Part shown: positions 56,101-64,000 of the stretch, one piece after another
Position numbering within the stretch: the stretch's first letter is position 1
How the letters are laid out: each line of letters starts with the position of its first letter
Assembly: GCF_900625095.1 (NCBI RefSeq)
Contig: NZ_LR130760.1
Coordinates: forward strand, 470,301 to 534,300
Direction: 5' to 3'
DNA from: Acinetobacter ihumii
Lineage (GTDB): Bacteria > Pseudomonadota > Gammaproteobacteria > Pseudomonadales > Moraxellaceae
Length of the DNA stretch: 64,000 nt
Program-made: the position numbers and the translations under genes
The notes under the pieces: model-generated
Databases searched by the model: none
What the model saw: only the letters and a program-made list of their open reading frames with translations
What the model was told of the DNA's origin: nothing

Positions 56101-57750
56101 AAAAATATCCAGAAGGTCTGCATCAAAATGGCGATTGCTTTGTTCCGAATCGACTTGCTGATGATCCAACTGGATAAGTGCCGAGATTTGTGACAGATCA
56201 AACCTTGCCAAATCAGGCTCAGTCGTCGTGGATGCATCTGCCATATTTTGTGTTGATGCTAATGAATGCTCATCTAACAGCGTCGCGCTGCTTTGCTGTT
56301 CAAGTTCTGGAGTCTCCAAATCTTGCTCAACAAAGTCATGTAATTCATCAATAATACCCAGTTGATCCTGACCCAGACTCACACGTTGTCCTGCTGCCAA
56401 AAGATCAAAAAAATGAATGAGCTGTTGATGTGCCTTCGCAAAAACATCAAAAGCAAAATCAATATGAAGTAATGCAGGTTTATCTAACAAAGCGTTATAA
56501 GCTTGTTTAAGGTGTAACAGATAATCATGCAGCCCTTGTGCTGCACGGTTATTGCTATGTTCAATCAGGGACTGGCTTTCAGCAGTTAAAATGTGCAGAT
56601 ATTCAGGGAACTGTTGTTTCACCCGTTTTTCAAATTCTTCATCCGCATTGAGCAAATGGTCAATATTGAGCTGTAATAAGGCCGTTACGATGCTTTGCGG
56701 CTGCTCGGCGTCATGTGAAATTTCTTCAATATTAAAGCCATAATTATCCCACGCCTGATTGAACTTTTGATCAATCAGATCAAGCTGTTGTACAGAACCA
56801 TGCTGTTGCAAAATATGCAAATAATCACGAACAAACTCGACATAATAGGTCAACAACCCCATCTCGTTCGAGGTGGAATGTAAATCATCTTGCATCAATG
56901 CTTTAAATAAGCTTTCTACTTTACTGCTGGCATCAAAAATTTGTTGAATATGTGCCATGGATGAGCTGCCGCGCAAAGTATGCAATGCACGAACAAGTTG
57001 ATTGTAATCCTGATCGCTGGTCTCATCCTGTTGTAAAAATCGGTCAACGGTTTGTAAATGCTCTTCTGCTTCTTCAAAGAAAATAGCCAAAGTTTCTTCA
57101 ATTAAACTTTCATCTTCTTTCGAATCAATTTCGACAGATGCTGCCTGAGTTGTTGGTTCTGTTAAAGCGGTGTGTGAAGAGTCGGTAAATTCAAGGGTTT
57201 CAGAAATCGGTGCTGCGCTTTCATCATCTTCTAAAATAGTCACCACTGTTGCAGTATTCAGATCTTCTGCCAATGAAAGCAATCCTTCCAAAGCTGGTTC
57301 GACACTGCTTTGCTGTTGCAGTTGTTGACCCAACATGATGAGAGGGCGAATATCAAGATGATGCGACTGAACCTGTTTAAAATCATCGTAAAATTTATAA
57401 CGATATACATTAAAAGCCGCTTGCACATAACGCTGTAAGTCTGCGCTTAGTGGCAAAGTCGCGGCAATCACGCGGTTTAAGGTTTCTTCAACCGTCCATG
57501 CGAGCTCACTGGACGATTTTGCTCCCACCATTCGCCCAGACCCTTTAAGCGTATGGAAATGACGGCGAATATTGGCCAATAAACCAGACTCATCTGGTTG
57601 GAGTCGCCACTGAGGAATAAGCTGATCTAATTCCTGAAAAATTTCTTCTAGTTCTTCTATAAAAATTTCAAGAATTTCCGAATCCTGATCGCGATAACTG
57701 TCTTCAGGTAAACTTATGTTTTCAACAAGATGTTTTAATATTTCTTTCAT
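53101..57750 (-). CDS. chpA: Pil-Chp hybrid histidine kinase ChpA
   Basis: A 1549-residue CheA-type hybrid kinase. Four histidine phosphotransfer domains show phospho-accepting His in HTLKGSGRM, HTLRGSSSM, HTLKGGANM and HSLKGGARM. Then come the dimerisation region, the ATPase (LRNAVDHGLEE N-box, DDGKGID, GRGVGLDVV), a CheW-like domain and a C-terminal receiver (MIVDDS, LLDIEMPRMDG, GKPF). ChpA of P. aeruginosa is much longer (about 2470 residues, more phosphotransfer domains), so this version is compact, as usual in Acinetobacter. It drives PilG and PilH to control pilus motors and cAMP. Confidence 0.95.
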   Translation of the reverse strand: MKEILKHLVENISLPEDSYRDQDSEILEIFIEELEEIFQELDQLIPQWRLQPDESGLLANIRRHFHTLKGSGRMVGAKSSSELAWTVEETLNRVIAATLPLSADLQRYVQAAFNVYRYKFYDDFKQVQSHHLDIRPLIMLGQQLQQQSSVEPALEGLLSLAEDLNTATVVTILEDDESAAPISETLEFTDSSHTALTEPTTQAASVEIDSKEDESLIEETLAIFFEEAEEHLQTVDRFLQQDETSDQDYNQLVRALHTLRGSSSMAHIQQIFDASSKVESLFKALMQDDLHSTSNEMGLLTYYVEFVRDYLHILQQHGSVQQLDLIDQKFNQAWDNYGFNIEEISHDAEQPQSIVTALLQLNIDHLLNADEEFEKRVKQQFPEYLHILTAESQSLIEHSNNRAAQGLHDYLLHLKQAYNALLDKPALLHIDFAFDVFAKAHQQLIHFFDLLAAGQRVSLGQDQLGIIDELHDFVEQDLETPELEQQSSATLLDEHSLASTQNMADASTTTEPDLARFDLSQISALIQLDHQQVDSEQSNRHFDADLLDIFLEEADELLAGMDADLNTWSQQQTDTTALNNLMRYLHTLKGGANMVQATHVGLIAHELETIYQRLINQQMQPSVHLIQSIRLVQDDIADRIQTLRDRMLDYPANQVLQLLQNIETVLEGRDAVAQVSEMTQSDIAPSEPQHPVELELDDINADELEFGHTELSEHTVENHSLDALDTQQESKSSPEEIMVKDHVQFSSVSQGHDLPIEQVQSAHTEQNTDHAMDDVQSLVESTFREEAEELLENADALLKRWFDDRTSRSLLLQLQRSVHSLKGGARMADLEPVAIIAMHLENAFEQFAVKNFNSNVYDHLLFTAFAWLKDAIFERSYNNYDGLKHSLEHIEFIDTSAQIPAKLTRTDLFSQEQVMEFVQGDGTEPPSMLGEWDNTVQVDDTNEMIRVSADLIEKMINLSGENAINRSRIEMDLGQLGNTLSEMELAIKRLADQLRRMEGELESQIIAKHGTENLRYSDFDPLEMDQYSSLNQLSKSLAESASDLVDFKTTLSDKIRDTEGLLLQQSRIQAEIQESLMRTRLVPFSRLLPRLQRIVRQTASSLNRPAELVVHNTEGELDRTILERLVTPLEHMLRNAVDHGLEEREERLKLGKSETGKIELNISRQGTDVLVSFSDDGKGIDVEKIKTKALQSGLMTADQKLEAQEILQYIFHPGFSTATTVTQISGRGVGLDVVQSSIKALGGHVSVDSKFGSGTTFTIRVPTTVAVSDALMVKVGDQQFALPLAQIDRIVRIAPSMLEQYFNSQDDYFKIDNTAYRLRYLAEFVNNQPVPKLSGVAHSLPVLLIKGAHGQTVALLVDQLVGSRAQIVVKPIGQQFASIGAVAGATILGDGHVCLILDGQNIARQSQATQRNKHMQDAKDKTRQTDERRLVMIVDDSVTVRKVTSRLLERQGFDVVTAKDGVDAIEQLENVKPDLMLLDIEMPRMDGFEVTNLVRHHELHQDMPIIMITSRTGEKHRERALSLGVSHYMGKPFQEAELLANIEALLETN

Positions 57751-57893
57751 AACGAAGGCTTCTTTCGTTGATCTACCCTGATGGTAAAACTTGACCTAGA
57801 CCACCCTACAAATCATTGCTCTGGTCAGGTGTCATCTTGACGATGCTGTAACGGTAAGACAAACATACATGTGTCTTACCGTGGAATGAATGC

Positions 57894-59972
57894 TTACTCA
57901 GGGAGTTTAAAGTCAGATACAGACTCACGTAACGACTCTGCCATATTTGCAAGTTCAGAAACTGAGCGTGCCGTATCAAAAGTAGCAGTGGTCGTTTGTG
58001 ACGTAATTTCCTGTACGACTGTCATGGTATTGGCAATATGGCTGGCAGATGCCGACTGAAGTTTTGCCGCATTGGAAATGTTGGCAATCAGTTTTGCAAG
58101 ATTGCTGGATACATTTTGAATCTCATCCAGTGCAACCCCCGCATCTTTTGCCAAATTCGCACCACGCACGACCTCAGAGGTGGTTTGCTCCATAGAGATC
58201 ACCGCCTCGTTGGTATCGGTTTGAATGGTTTTTACCAGACTCTCAATCTGTTTGGTTGCAGAAGCTGAACGTTCTGCAAGACGCTGGACTTCATCGGCAA
58301 CCACCGCAAAACCACGACCGGCTTCGCCCGCCATAGAGGCCTGAATTGCAGCATTCAATGCCAGAATGTTAGTTTGGTCAGCAATATCGTTAATCAGTGA
58401 GACGATGTTTCCAATTTCCTGAGAAGATTCACCCAAACGCTTAATACGCTTCGAGGTTTCCTGAATCTGTTCACGAATAGTATCCATCCCTTCAATTGAT
58501 CGGTTTACAACATCAGCACCATTCGATGCAATTTGTACAGAACGCTCCGCAACCTCAGCAGATTCGGCGGCATTGGCCGATACCTGATCAATCGACACCG
58601 CCATTTCATTAATCGCGGCTGATGCGCCTGCAATTTCCTGAGCCTGATGCTCAGAGGCTTCAGCTAACTGGTTGGTAATGGTTCGCGTATCTTGGGTATA
58701 GCGTGCAACTTCCTGTGAAGTATCGGTAATTCGTGAGACCAGATCACGTAATTGGTCAATCGCGAAGTTAATCGAGTCGGCAATTGCCCCTGTAAAATCT
58801 TCTGATACTGTCGCATAAGAACGTAAATCACCATCTGCCAAGTCTGCAATTTCATCCAGTAATCGTAAAATCGCATTCTGGTTACGGTCATATTCATCCT
58901 GCAAACGATTCACGCGCGATTTATCCATCACACGACGTAAAGACAGGAGTTTAAAGATCGTGAGCGCAAAACCAATGAGAAAGAGCAATAACAGAACCGC
59001 AGGAATGACATTTGACCAGTTTGAATCGGCTTTATCTGAAAGGTTGTTTAAAGCGGTTAACATTTCATCAGATTGAGAGAAAATCTGCGACGATGCCTGA
59101 CGAACTTTTACAATCTGGTTGGCATTTTGGAACACGGTCGAGGATGCTGTTTTTAGTACTTCATCGTATTCAGTTTTAATACTTTCAACTGACTCACGTA
59201 ATGAAGCATCACTCACGCGGTCTACACCCAAATCAGCACTACCATTAAGTTGCGCATTCAGATAAGCACCAAAGGTTTCAATGTCAGCACTAAAGTCATC
59301 AGCAGACGCACGTGCATTTTCTGTACCAATCAATACCGAACTAATCGAACGTAAAATACGTTCCGCAATAAACACTTGGTTTTTCGCAATGACCACCTGA
59401 CTACTTGGCATATTCAGACGCGCCATTTGGTCAACCATCAGGTTATATTCAGCCTGAATTCCCGGAATCGATTCACCAATTGCAATATTGGTATCGTAGA
59501 GTTGATTAATCAATTTTTGTTGTGAGGTGATCATATCGACATTGGCCGATACATTTTTCCAAAGTTGATTCACTTTTTGATATTCTTCGGAAGATCCGCC
59601 ATGCCCCTCTACAATGTCCAGATTCTCTGCAAATTGTTGTTTTGATTTTTTCAAATGTTCAATTGCGTCAGGAGAACCTGATGCAGTTGCATCCGTCGCC
59701 TGACGTGGAATGGTTTGCGATAATAGACGCAACTGTCCCAGACTACGCGTTAACTCATTATTTCTTGGGACGCTATAAAACAAATAAATTAACGTTACAA
59801 CCGACAGAAATAAAAAGATGATCGCTGCATAAATAATCGGCTTGGTTTTTTCAGTTTCACCAAAGAGTCGCGCGAATTGATCAAGCTGAACCTGAATTTT
59901 GCTAAAAAAAGCAGAACCGTTTTTATGACTTACATTTTCAGTTGTGTTTTTCTTTTTGAGTTTAAAGCCCAT
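57894..59972 (-). CDS. pilJ: Methyl-accepting chemotaxis protein PilJ
   Basis: A 692-residue receptor. A membrane segment at about 45-68 ([20 protein letters not shown]) and another near 325-345 ([20 protein letters not shown]) enclose a periplasmic four-helix PilJ-type sensor. A HAMP-like region follows, then the signalling tip with [21 protein letters not shown] and [17 protein letters not shown]. It senses surface contact or pilin in the Pil-Chp pathway. Shine-Dalgarno GGGAGAAG. It lies 143 bp before chpA. Confidence 0.95.
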   Translation of the reverse strand: MGFKLKKKNTTENVSHKNGSAFFSKIQVQLDQFARLFGETEKTKPIIYAAIIFLFLSVVTLIYLFYSVPRNNELTRSLGQLRLLSQTIPRQATDATASGSPDAIEHLKKSKQQFAENLDIVEGHGGSSEEYQKVNQLWKNVSANVDMITSQQKLINQLYDTNIAIGESIPGIQAEYNLMVDQMARLNMPSSQVVIAKNQVFIAERILRSISSVLIGTENARASADDFSADIETFGAYLNAQLNGSADLGVDRVSDASLRESVESIKTEYDEVLKTASSTVFQNANQIVKVRQASSQIFSQSDEMLTALNNLSDKADSNWSNVIPAVLLLLFLIGFALTIFKLLSLRRVMDKSRVNRLQDEYDRNQNAILRLLDEIADLADGDLRSYATVSEDFTGAIADSINFAIDQLRDLVSRITDTSQEVARYTQDTRTITNQLAEASEHQAQEIAGASAAINEMAVSIDQVSANAAESAEVAERSVQIASNGADVVNRSIEGMDTIREQIQETSKRIKRLGESSQEIGNIVSLINDIADQTNILALNAAIQASMAGEAGRGFAVVADEVQRLAERSASATKQIESLVKTIQTDTNEAVISMEQTTSEVVRGANLAKDAGVALDEIQNVSSNLAKLIANISNAAKLQSASASHIANTMTVVQEITSQTTTATFDTARSVSELANMAESLRESVSDFKLPE

Positions 59973-60026
59973 GCAGCTTCTCCCTTTCCCCTGTATACAC
60001 CCAATAAAATTAAAAGCGTACGGAAG

Positions 60027-60563
60027 TTAATTTATAAATCTGACTGAAGCATTCATATAGTGTGGATTTTTCAACAGCTGGCTAAATAAAAACACATGCC
60101 AATGCTGGTTATGTTGATAAAAATAACCTTGGCAATATGCTTTTAATTTTTGATCCAGCTCTTCACTTTTTGAAAAAAAACTTCGTTTATTAAAGTGCTG
60201 AATTCCCAGAACCTGATCCACAACCAAACCGACATAATGGTCATTGTGACTGATACATAACACTTTTTGACTGGGCGAAAACTGAGAACGTTGACCAGAG
60301 ACAAAATGTGTTAAATCAGACACTGAAAGTAATCGTCCACGAATATTTGCCAATCCCTTTACCCACGGCTGAGCATTTGGAACAGGCGTATATTTTGGCG
60401 GATAAATCACCTCAGTGACTTCGCCAAGCGGCGCAACAAAATATTGCCCCATCATTTCAAAGGCAATACCTGACCATCGGCTTACTTCATTTTGGTTAGA
60501 GGCATAACTACGATTGCCTCGTTTTGCAAGTCGAAGTAACTCGATAAATCCATTTGCTGCCAT
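60027..60563 (-). CDS. pilI: CheW-like adaptor PilI
   Basis: A 178-residue CheW-domain protein that couples PilJ to ChpA. Motifs: FEMMGQYFVAPLGEVTEVI, WVKGLANIRGRLLSVSDL and HYVGLVVDQVLGIQ. Shine-Dalgarno AGGATAGCAGGC precedes the ATG. It lies 5 bp after pilH and 54 bp before pilJ. Confidence 0.94.
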   Translation of the reverse strand: MAANGFIELLRLAKRGNRSYASNQNEVSRWSGIAFEMMGQYFVAPLGEVTEVIYPPKYTPVPNAQPWVKGLANIRGRLLSVSDLTHFVSGQRSQFSPSQKVLCISHNDHYVGLVVDQVLGIQHFNKRSFFSKSEELDQKLKAYCQGYFYQHNQHWHVFLFSQLLKNPHYMNASVRFIN

Positions 60564-60568
60564 GCCTG

Positions 60569-60937
60569 CTATCCTAGATTGAGATTCTGTTGAATCACTT
60601 CGATAAGCTTGCTTTCTTCAATCGGTTTGGTCAAATAATCGCGTGCTCCCTGACGTTTTCCCCAAACCCGGTCTGTTGCCTGATCTTTGGTACTCACAAT
60701 GACCACAGGAATGTGCTTGGTATGTTCTCCACGACTGATTTCGCGTGTTGCCTGAAAACCATTCACGCCTGGCATGACCACATCCATGAGTACCAGATCA
60801 GGCTGCTCGGCTTGCGCCATTGTGACCCCGTCTGCCCCATTGGAAGCTTCTATCACCTCAAAACCGTGTTTTGTTAATATTTCTCTAAAGCGAAATGTTT
60901 CTGTAGGTGAATCATCTACAATTAAAATACGTGCCAT
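60569..60937 (-). CDS. pilH: Response regulator PilH
   Basis: A 122-residue single receiver domain. ATG at 60937 (MARILIVDDSPTE) is preferred, with Shine-Dalgarno GGGGAAG before it. The phospho-acceptor Asp is in LVLMDVVMPG, with Thr/Ser (VIVSTKD) and Lys (YLTKPIEE). PilH is thought to act on pilus retraction or as a phosphate sink. It is 31 bp after pilG. Confidence 0.94.
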   Translation of the reverse strand: MARILIVDDSPTETFRFREILTKHGFEVIEASNGADGVTMAQAEQPDLVLMDVVMPGVNGFQATREISRGEHTKHIPVVIVSTKDQATDRVWGKRQGARDYLTKPIEESKLIEVIQQNLNLG

Positions 60938-60967
60938 TTTCTTCCCCAACGTTTTTCTTTAATTCAT

Positions 60968-61351
60968 TTATGTATTTATATGATTTTTGATCGCATTTAA
61001 TAATTCATCTTTACTAAATGGTTTAGTCAAATATTCATCCGACCCAACAATTCGGCCTTTGGCCTGATCAAATAAACCGTCTTTACTCGACAGCATAATG
61101 ACTGGAATATTCTGATAATTTTGTGAATTTTTAATCAATGCACAGGTTTGATAACCATCCAGACGTGGCATCATAATATCAACAAATACGATATCTGGAT
61201 TTGCTTCAGCAATTTTGGATAATGCTTCAAAGCCATCAACAGCGGTGATGACCTCAAATCCTTCACGTTGTAGCAGTGTTTCAGCAGTACGGCGAATGGT
61301 TTTTGAATCATCAATGACCATGACTTTGAGATTTTGAAATTTATCTTCCAT
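60968..61351 (-). CDS. pilG: Response regulator PilG
   Basis: A 127-residue single receiver domain, first gene of the operon. The aspartate is in VFVDIMMPRLDG; MVIDDSK, MLSSKDGL and YLTKPF complete the site. PilG promotes pilus extension and activates the adenylate cyclase in P. aeruginosa. Shine-Dalgarno AAGGATC. The promoter should lie in 61352-61500. Confidence 0.94.
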   Translation of the reverse strand: MEDKFQNLKVMVIDDSKTIRRTAETLLQREGFEVITAVDGFEALSKIAEANPDIVFVDIMMPRLDGYQTCALIKNSQNYQNIPVIMLSSKDGLFDQAKGRIVGSDEYLTKPFSKDELLNAIKNHINT

Positions 61352-61655
61352 TTAATGATCCTTTCCCCATTTTGAATATGGACGATAACAGAATATAGCC
61401 CATAACAGAGGCTTTCATTGTTTTTACAGATTATGACCTTTTTTAACATATTACTACTTGTGTGATCAATGAAGGTTTTTTGACGCTTAAACACACTTTT
61501 ATTTAAAATCACCAAACCAATCACAATTTATGCCTTGTTATGATTTTTTTTTGAGTTTTTCCTATTTTTAATTGGATGATTTACAACTAATATAGGTCTG
61601 TGAAAATTTAAAAAATATAAGTAATTGAGTTGGCTTTTAATTTTTGGGGAAAAGC
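61352..61655. promoter_or_regulatory. Divergent spacer between pilG and the coiled-coil protein gene
   Basis: A 304-bp AT-rich spacer that must hold the pilG promoter and the promoter of the plus-strand gene. No well-conserved boxes or dyads are evident. Confidence 0.4.
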
Positions 61656-62303
61656 ATGAACAATCGAGTGAATTGCCAAACGCTCGTCAAGCGATACAAG
61701 CACTTTAGCCATTTTAGCATGATCATACTCAGCTTTTTCTTTGGCTTCACTGCTACCCATGCGGCGACTGAACAACCGCGAGCTGTTTGGTATCGTTACT
61801 ATGATCAAAAAGGGATCGCCAATATTAGTAGCTCGGTAACACCTGCCCATATTCGCTATGGTTATGAAGCACTTGATCGGAATATGCAAGTCATTAAACG
61901 TAGCAAACCCTACAATGTCGAAGCAGATTTACGCCAGTCAAGTCAGCGACAAGCAGCGGCACGCCAGCGTGAGCAAGATTTAAAACTCAAACGTGCCTAT
62001 GGCAATACCGCCATTGCAACTGAAAAGCAGAATCAGGCCTTGCTTGGGATAAAAAAACAAATCATGGTGCAGCAAGATCAACTCAAACAATTGCAAAGCG
62101 ATCGCATTCTGTTTAAACGTCAGGAAATGGAATATCTGCGTAAAGGCGAAACGACCATTCCGCAGCGTTTAAAAGATCAACTCAAACAGAATGAACAAAA
62201 TATTGATGACATGAAACAAAATCTGACGGCCTTACAAAATAATTATCGTAGCACGCAAGAACATTATTCCAACATTATAAGCCGCTTAAAAGCACTGGAA
62301 TAA
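61656..62303 (+). CDS. Secreted coiled-coil protein
   Basis: A 215-residue protein from ATG 61656, behind GGGGAAAAGC. The signal peptide (about residues 1-36, MIILSFFFGFTATHAA) is followed by WYRYYDQKGIANISSSVTPA, which resembles DUF4124-type domains. From about residue 85 a long coiled coil runs to the end (QRQAAARQREQDLKLKRA, IKKQIMVQQDQLKQLQSDR, LKQNEQNIDDMKQNLTALQ). Function unknown; perhaps an envelope scaffold. It lies 64 bp before the RND pump genes and could be cotranscribed. Confidence 0.8.
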   Translation: MNNRVNCQTLVKRYKHFSHFSMIILSFFFGFTATHAATEQPRAVWYRYYDQKGIANISSSVTPAHIRYGYEALDRNMQVIKRSKPYNVEADLRQSSQRQAAARQREQDLKLKRAYGNTAIATEKQNQALLGIKKQIMVQQDQLKQLQSDRILFKRQEMEYLRKGETTIPQRLKDQLKQNEQNIDDMKQNLTALQNNYRSTQEHYSNIISRLKALE

Positions 62304-62367
62304 TCGCTATAATCCTGACACCAAATAAAACAATGAATGTCATTAGTTAATTTAAGGATGGGTCGGC

Positions 62368-63501
62368 ATGCGTAGAGTGTCACGCACTACATTTTATTTT
62401 CCTGTACTGTGTTTGATCAGCTTCAGCTTTGTCTTGGCGGCATGCCACCGCTCTACACCGACAGAAAGCTCAAAAGCGGATACGACTGAGCACATTGACA
62501 TGATCCAGCAGGATCTGGTTCACGTTTCAACAGGCGTTCTGGAACGTAAAACTGCCTTTACAGGTAGCATTCGAGCCACTCAACACAGTTCGATACAAGC
62601 TCAAGTTTCAGCCACAGCAACCCAAGTCAATGCCGAGGTCGGACAACAGATCAAAAAAGATCAGATTCTTGTGCGACTAAACAATCAGGATAACGCAGCC
62701 CGTTTAGCACAGGCGCAAGCCAATCTTGCCTCCGCACAAGCACAGGCCGATTTATCTCGCAATTTAATGCAACGTAAAAAAAGACTGTTGGATCAGGGTT
62801 TTATTTCACGTGTGGAATATGAACAAAGTCAGGTTGACTACAAAGCTCAACTGGAAACGGTCAATGCACAAAAAGCCAATTTAGATATTGCACGTAAGGC
62901 TGATCAGGATGGCATTATTCGCAGCCCACTGAATGGCGTGATCATCAAACGTGATGTTGAACCCGGTCAAACGGTTTCAGCAGGTCAAACCTTATTTGAA
63001 ATTGTCAATCCTGAACGACTGGAAATTCAAGCCAAGCTTCCGATTGAACAACAATCTGCACTTGCGATTGGTCAAAAAATTCAATACACCATTCAAGGTC
63101 ATTCAAGCCCCTTGTATGCTGTGTTAACCCGAATCTCCCCCGTTGCAGATCAAGTTAGTCGACAAATTGAGTTCTTCGCTCAACCGACCGAAAAAATTAA
63201 TTCATTGAGTATTGGTGCATTTGTAGAAGGTTTTATCATCAATCAGAATCAAGTTCAGGGACAAATCATTCCTTTGGACAGCATTCAAAATATTGATCAA
63301 TCCCCTTATGTGTGGGTGATTCGCCAGCAAAAACTACGTAAAATCAATATTCAGGTTTTAGAAAAACGTGTTGAAGACAACACCGCTGTCGTTTCAGGAT
63401 TACAAGCCCAAGATACGATTAGTCGGGTTAAATTTGACAATGCTGATGAAAATAAGCGTGTCATCTTTTCAGATCAAACCGCTTCAAAACCAAATCCATA
63501 A
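62368..63501 (+). CDS. RND efflux periplasmic adaptor lipoprotein
   Basis: A 377-residue HlyD/AcrA-type membrane fusion protein. The signal ends in lipobox LAAC (Cys near 26). A barrel-sandwich half (TQVNAEVGQQIKKDQILVRL) precedes an alpha-helical hairpin (about 105-160, rich in AQAQA) and the second half (GIIRSPLNGVIIKRDVEPGQ), then the beta-barrel and membrane-proximal domains. It bridges the inner membrane pump to an outer membrane TolC-type channel. The pump starts 26 bp later. Shine-Dalgarno AAGGATGGG. Confidence 0.93.
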   Translation: MRRVSRTTFYFPVLCLISFSFVLAACHRSTPTESSKADTTEHIDMIQQDLVHVSTGVLERKTAFTGSIRATQHSSIQAQVSATATQVNAEVGQQIKKDQILVRLNNQDNAARLAQAQANLASAQAQADLSRNLMQRKKRLLDQGFISRVEYEQSQVDYKAQLETVNAQKANLDIARKADQDGIIRSPLNGVIIKRDVEPGQTVSAGQTLFEIVNPERLEIQAKLPIEQQSALAIGQKIQYTIQGHSSPLYAVLTRISPVADQVSRQIEFFAQPTEKINSLSIGAFVEGFIINQNQVQGQIIPLDSIQNIDQSPYVWVIRQQKLRKINIQVLEKRVEDNTAVVSGLQAQDTISRVKFDNADENKRVIFSDQTASKPNP

Positions 63502-63527
63502 GAAAGTGATTTCAGGACGCAATAACC

Positions 63528-64000
63528 ATGTGGTTTACCCGAATTAGTGTCAAATACCCAGTCTTTACGATCATGATGATGTTTTGTCTCATGGTGCTTG
63601 GATTGGCATCTTGGCAACGCATGGGAGTAGAGGAATTTCCTGATGTCGATTTTCCTTTTGTGGTGGTATATACCAATTACCCCGGTGCTTCACCTGAAGC
63701 TGTAGAGTCTGAAATTACGAAAAAACTTGAAGATCAGATCAATACCATTTCAGGCTTAAAACAGATCACGTCACAATCCAGTGAAGGACTGTCGATGATT
63801 GTGGCCGAGTTCAATCTGGATGTTTCTTCAAGCGTGGCTGCACAGGATGTTCGCGATAAAATTGCAGTGGTCAAATCCAACTTTCGTGATGAAATACAGG
63901 ATCCCGTGGTTGAGCGTTATGACCCTGCCAGTAATGCGATTCTGTCAGTGGTTTTTGAATCTGGTTCAATGTCCTTACGCGATTTTAGTTCCTATCTGGA
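63528..64000 (+). CDS. RND efflux inner membrane transporter, 3' truncated
   Basis: The first 157 codons of an AcrB-like pump, cut by the window edge. It starts MWFTRISVKYPVFTIMMMFC and continues with the first membrane helix and the family motif EEFPDVDFPFVVVYTNYPGA, then SPEAVESEITKKLEDQI and QSSEGLSMIV. The PDVDFPFV form is more like the MdtB/heavy-metal-side clade than AcrB (PTIAPP). Substrate unknown. Confidence 0.95.
   Translation, partial: MWFTRISVKYPVFTIMMMFCLMVLGLASWQRMGVEEFPDVDFPFVVVYTNYPGASPEAVESEITKKLEDQINTISGLKQITSQSSEGLSMIVAEFNLDVSSSVAAQDVRDKIAVVKSNFRDEIQDPVVERYDPASNAILSVVFESGSMSLRDFSSYL

Overview
The window looks like chromosomal core DNA of an Acinetobacter species (Gammaproteobacteria, Moraxellaceae). 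Three things point there: low GC with AT-rich spacers, a wax ester synthase/DGAT that closely matches A. baylyi AtfA as I remember it, and an OmpA, FadL-like porin and Pil-Chp locus of Acinetobacter type. I could not run a search, so the species is left open. I see no prophage, insertion sequence, CRISPR array or plasmid gene. Both edges cut genes: a PepSY/flavodoxin reductase on the left and an RND pump on the right.

Layout. 1-5.6 kb: truncated flavoprotein reductase, a DUF218 membrane protein, a DUF2750-like protein, six alternating tRNA-Val/tRNA-Asp genes behind one consensus promoter, a signal-less YkuD enzyme, a 72/73-bp tandem repeat and ybaN. 5.6-15.1 kb: DUF1853 protein, entericidin-like lipoprotein, dapE, ompA, a FimT/GspH pseudopilin, a thiolase, a PhnB-like protein, an M23 lipoprotein, a FadL-family porin and thrH. 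15.2-25.9 kb: an atypical CysH-family protein, atfA, then mreB-mreC-mreD-maf-rng on the minus strand and gatC-gatA-gatB on the plus strand, divergent from each other. 25.9-33.2 kb: a more accessory stretch with a very AT-rich membrane protein, three secreted or lipidated proteins of unknown function, an SbmA-like transporter, a DMT transporter and tiny genes. 33.6-45.2 kb: ygfZ, a remnant of a low-molecular-weight phosphatase gene, dsbC, a Sel1-repeat protein, an AEC transporter, an old-yellow-enzyme reductase, a TonB receptor, mutM, a parvulin, a gamma-glutamylcyclotransferase-like protein, mscL and typA.

45.5-52.5 kb: an FAD monooxygenase resembling urate hydroxylase HpxO, divergent from a LysR regulator and followed by a XanP-like purine permease. 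Then come rsmC, a LysP/AroP-type permease, and a 500-bp spacer holding a likely small independent transcript and a 53-codon basic ORF. 52.6-61.4 kb: the complete Pil-Chp chemosensory operon pilG-pilH-pilI-pilJ-chpA-chpC-like on the minus strand, which controls type IV pili and twitching. 61.6-64 kb: a secreted coiled-coil protein and an RND efflux pair.

Functional themes are the cell envelope (mre, ompA, ElsL-like YkuD enzyme, dapE, M23, mscL), lipid and storage metabolism (atfA, thiolase, FadL), translation (tRNAs, gatCAB, typA, rsmC), purine catabolism and pilus chemosensing. The least explained signals are the terminator-like tandem repeat at 4.9-5.2 kb, two mutually exclusive hairpins before ygfZ, a 26-bp near-palindrome at 40.8 kb, and the orphan transcript plus basic mini-protein at 51.9-52.5 kb.
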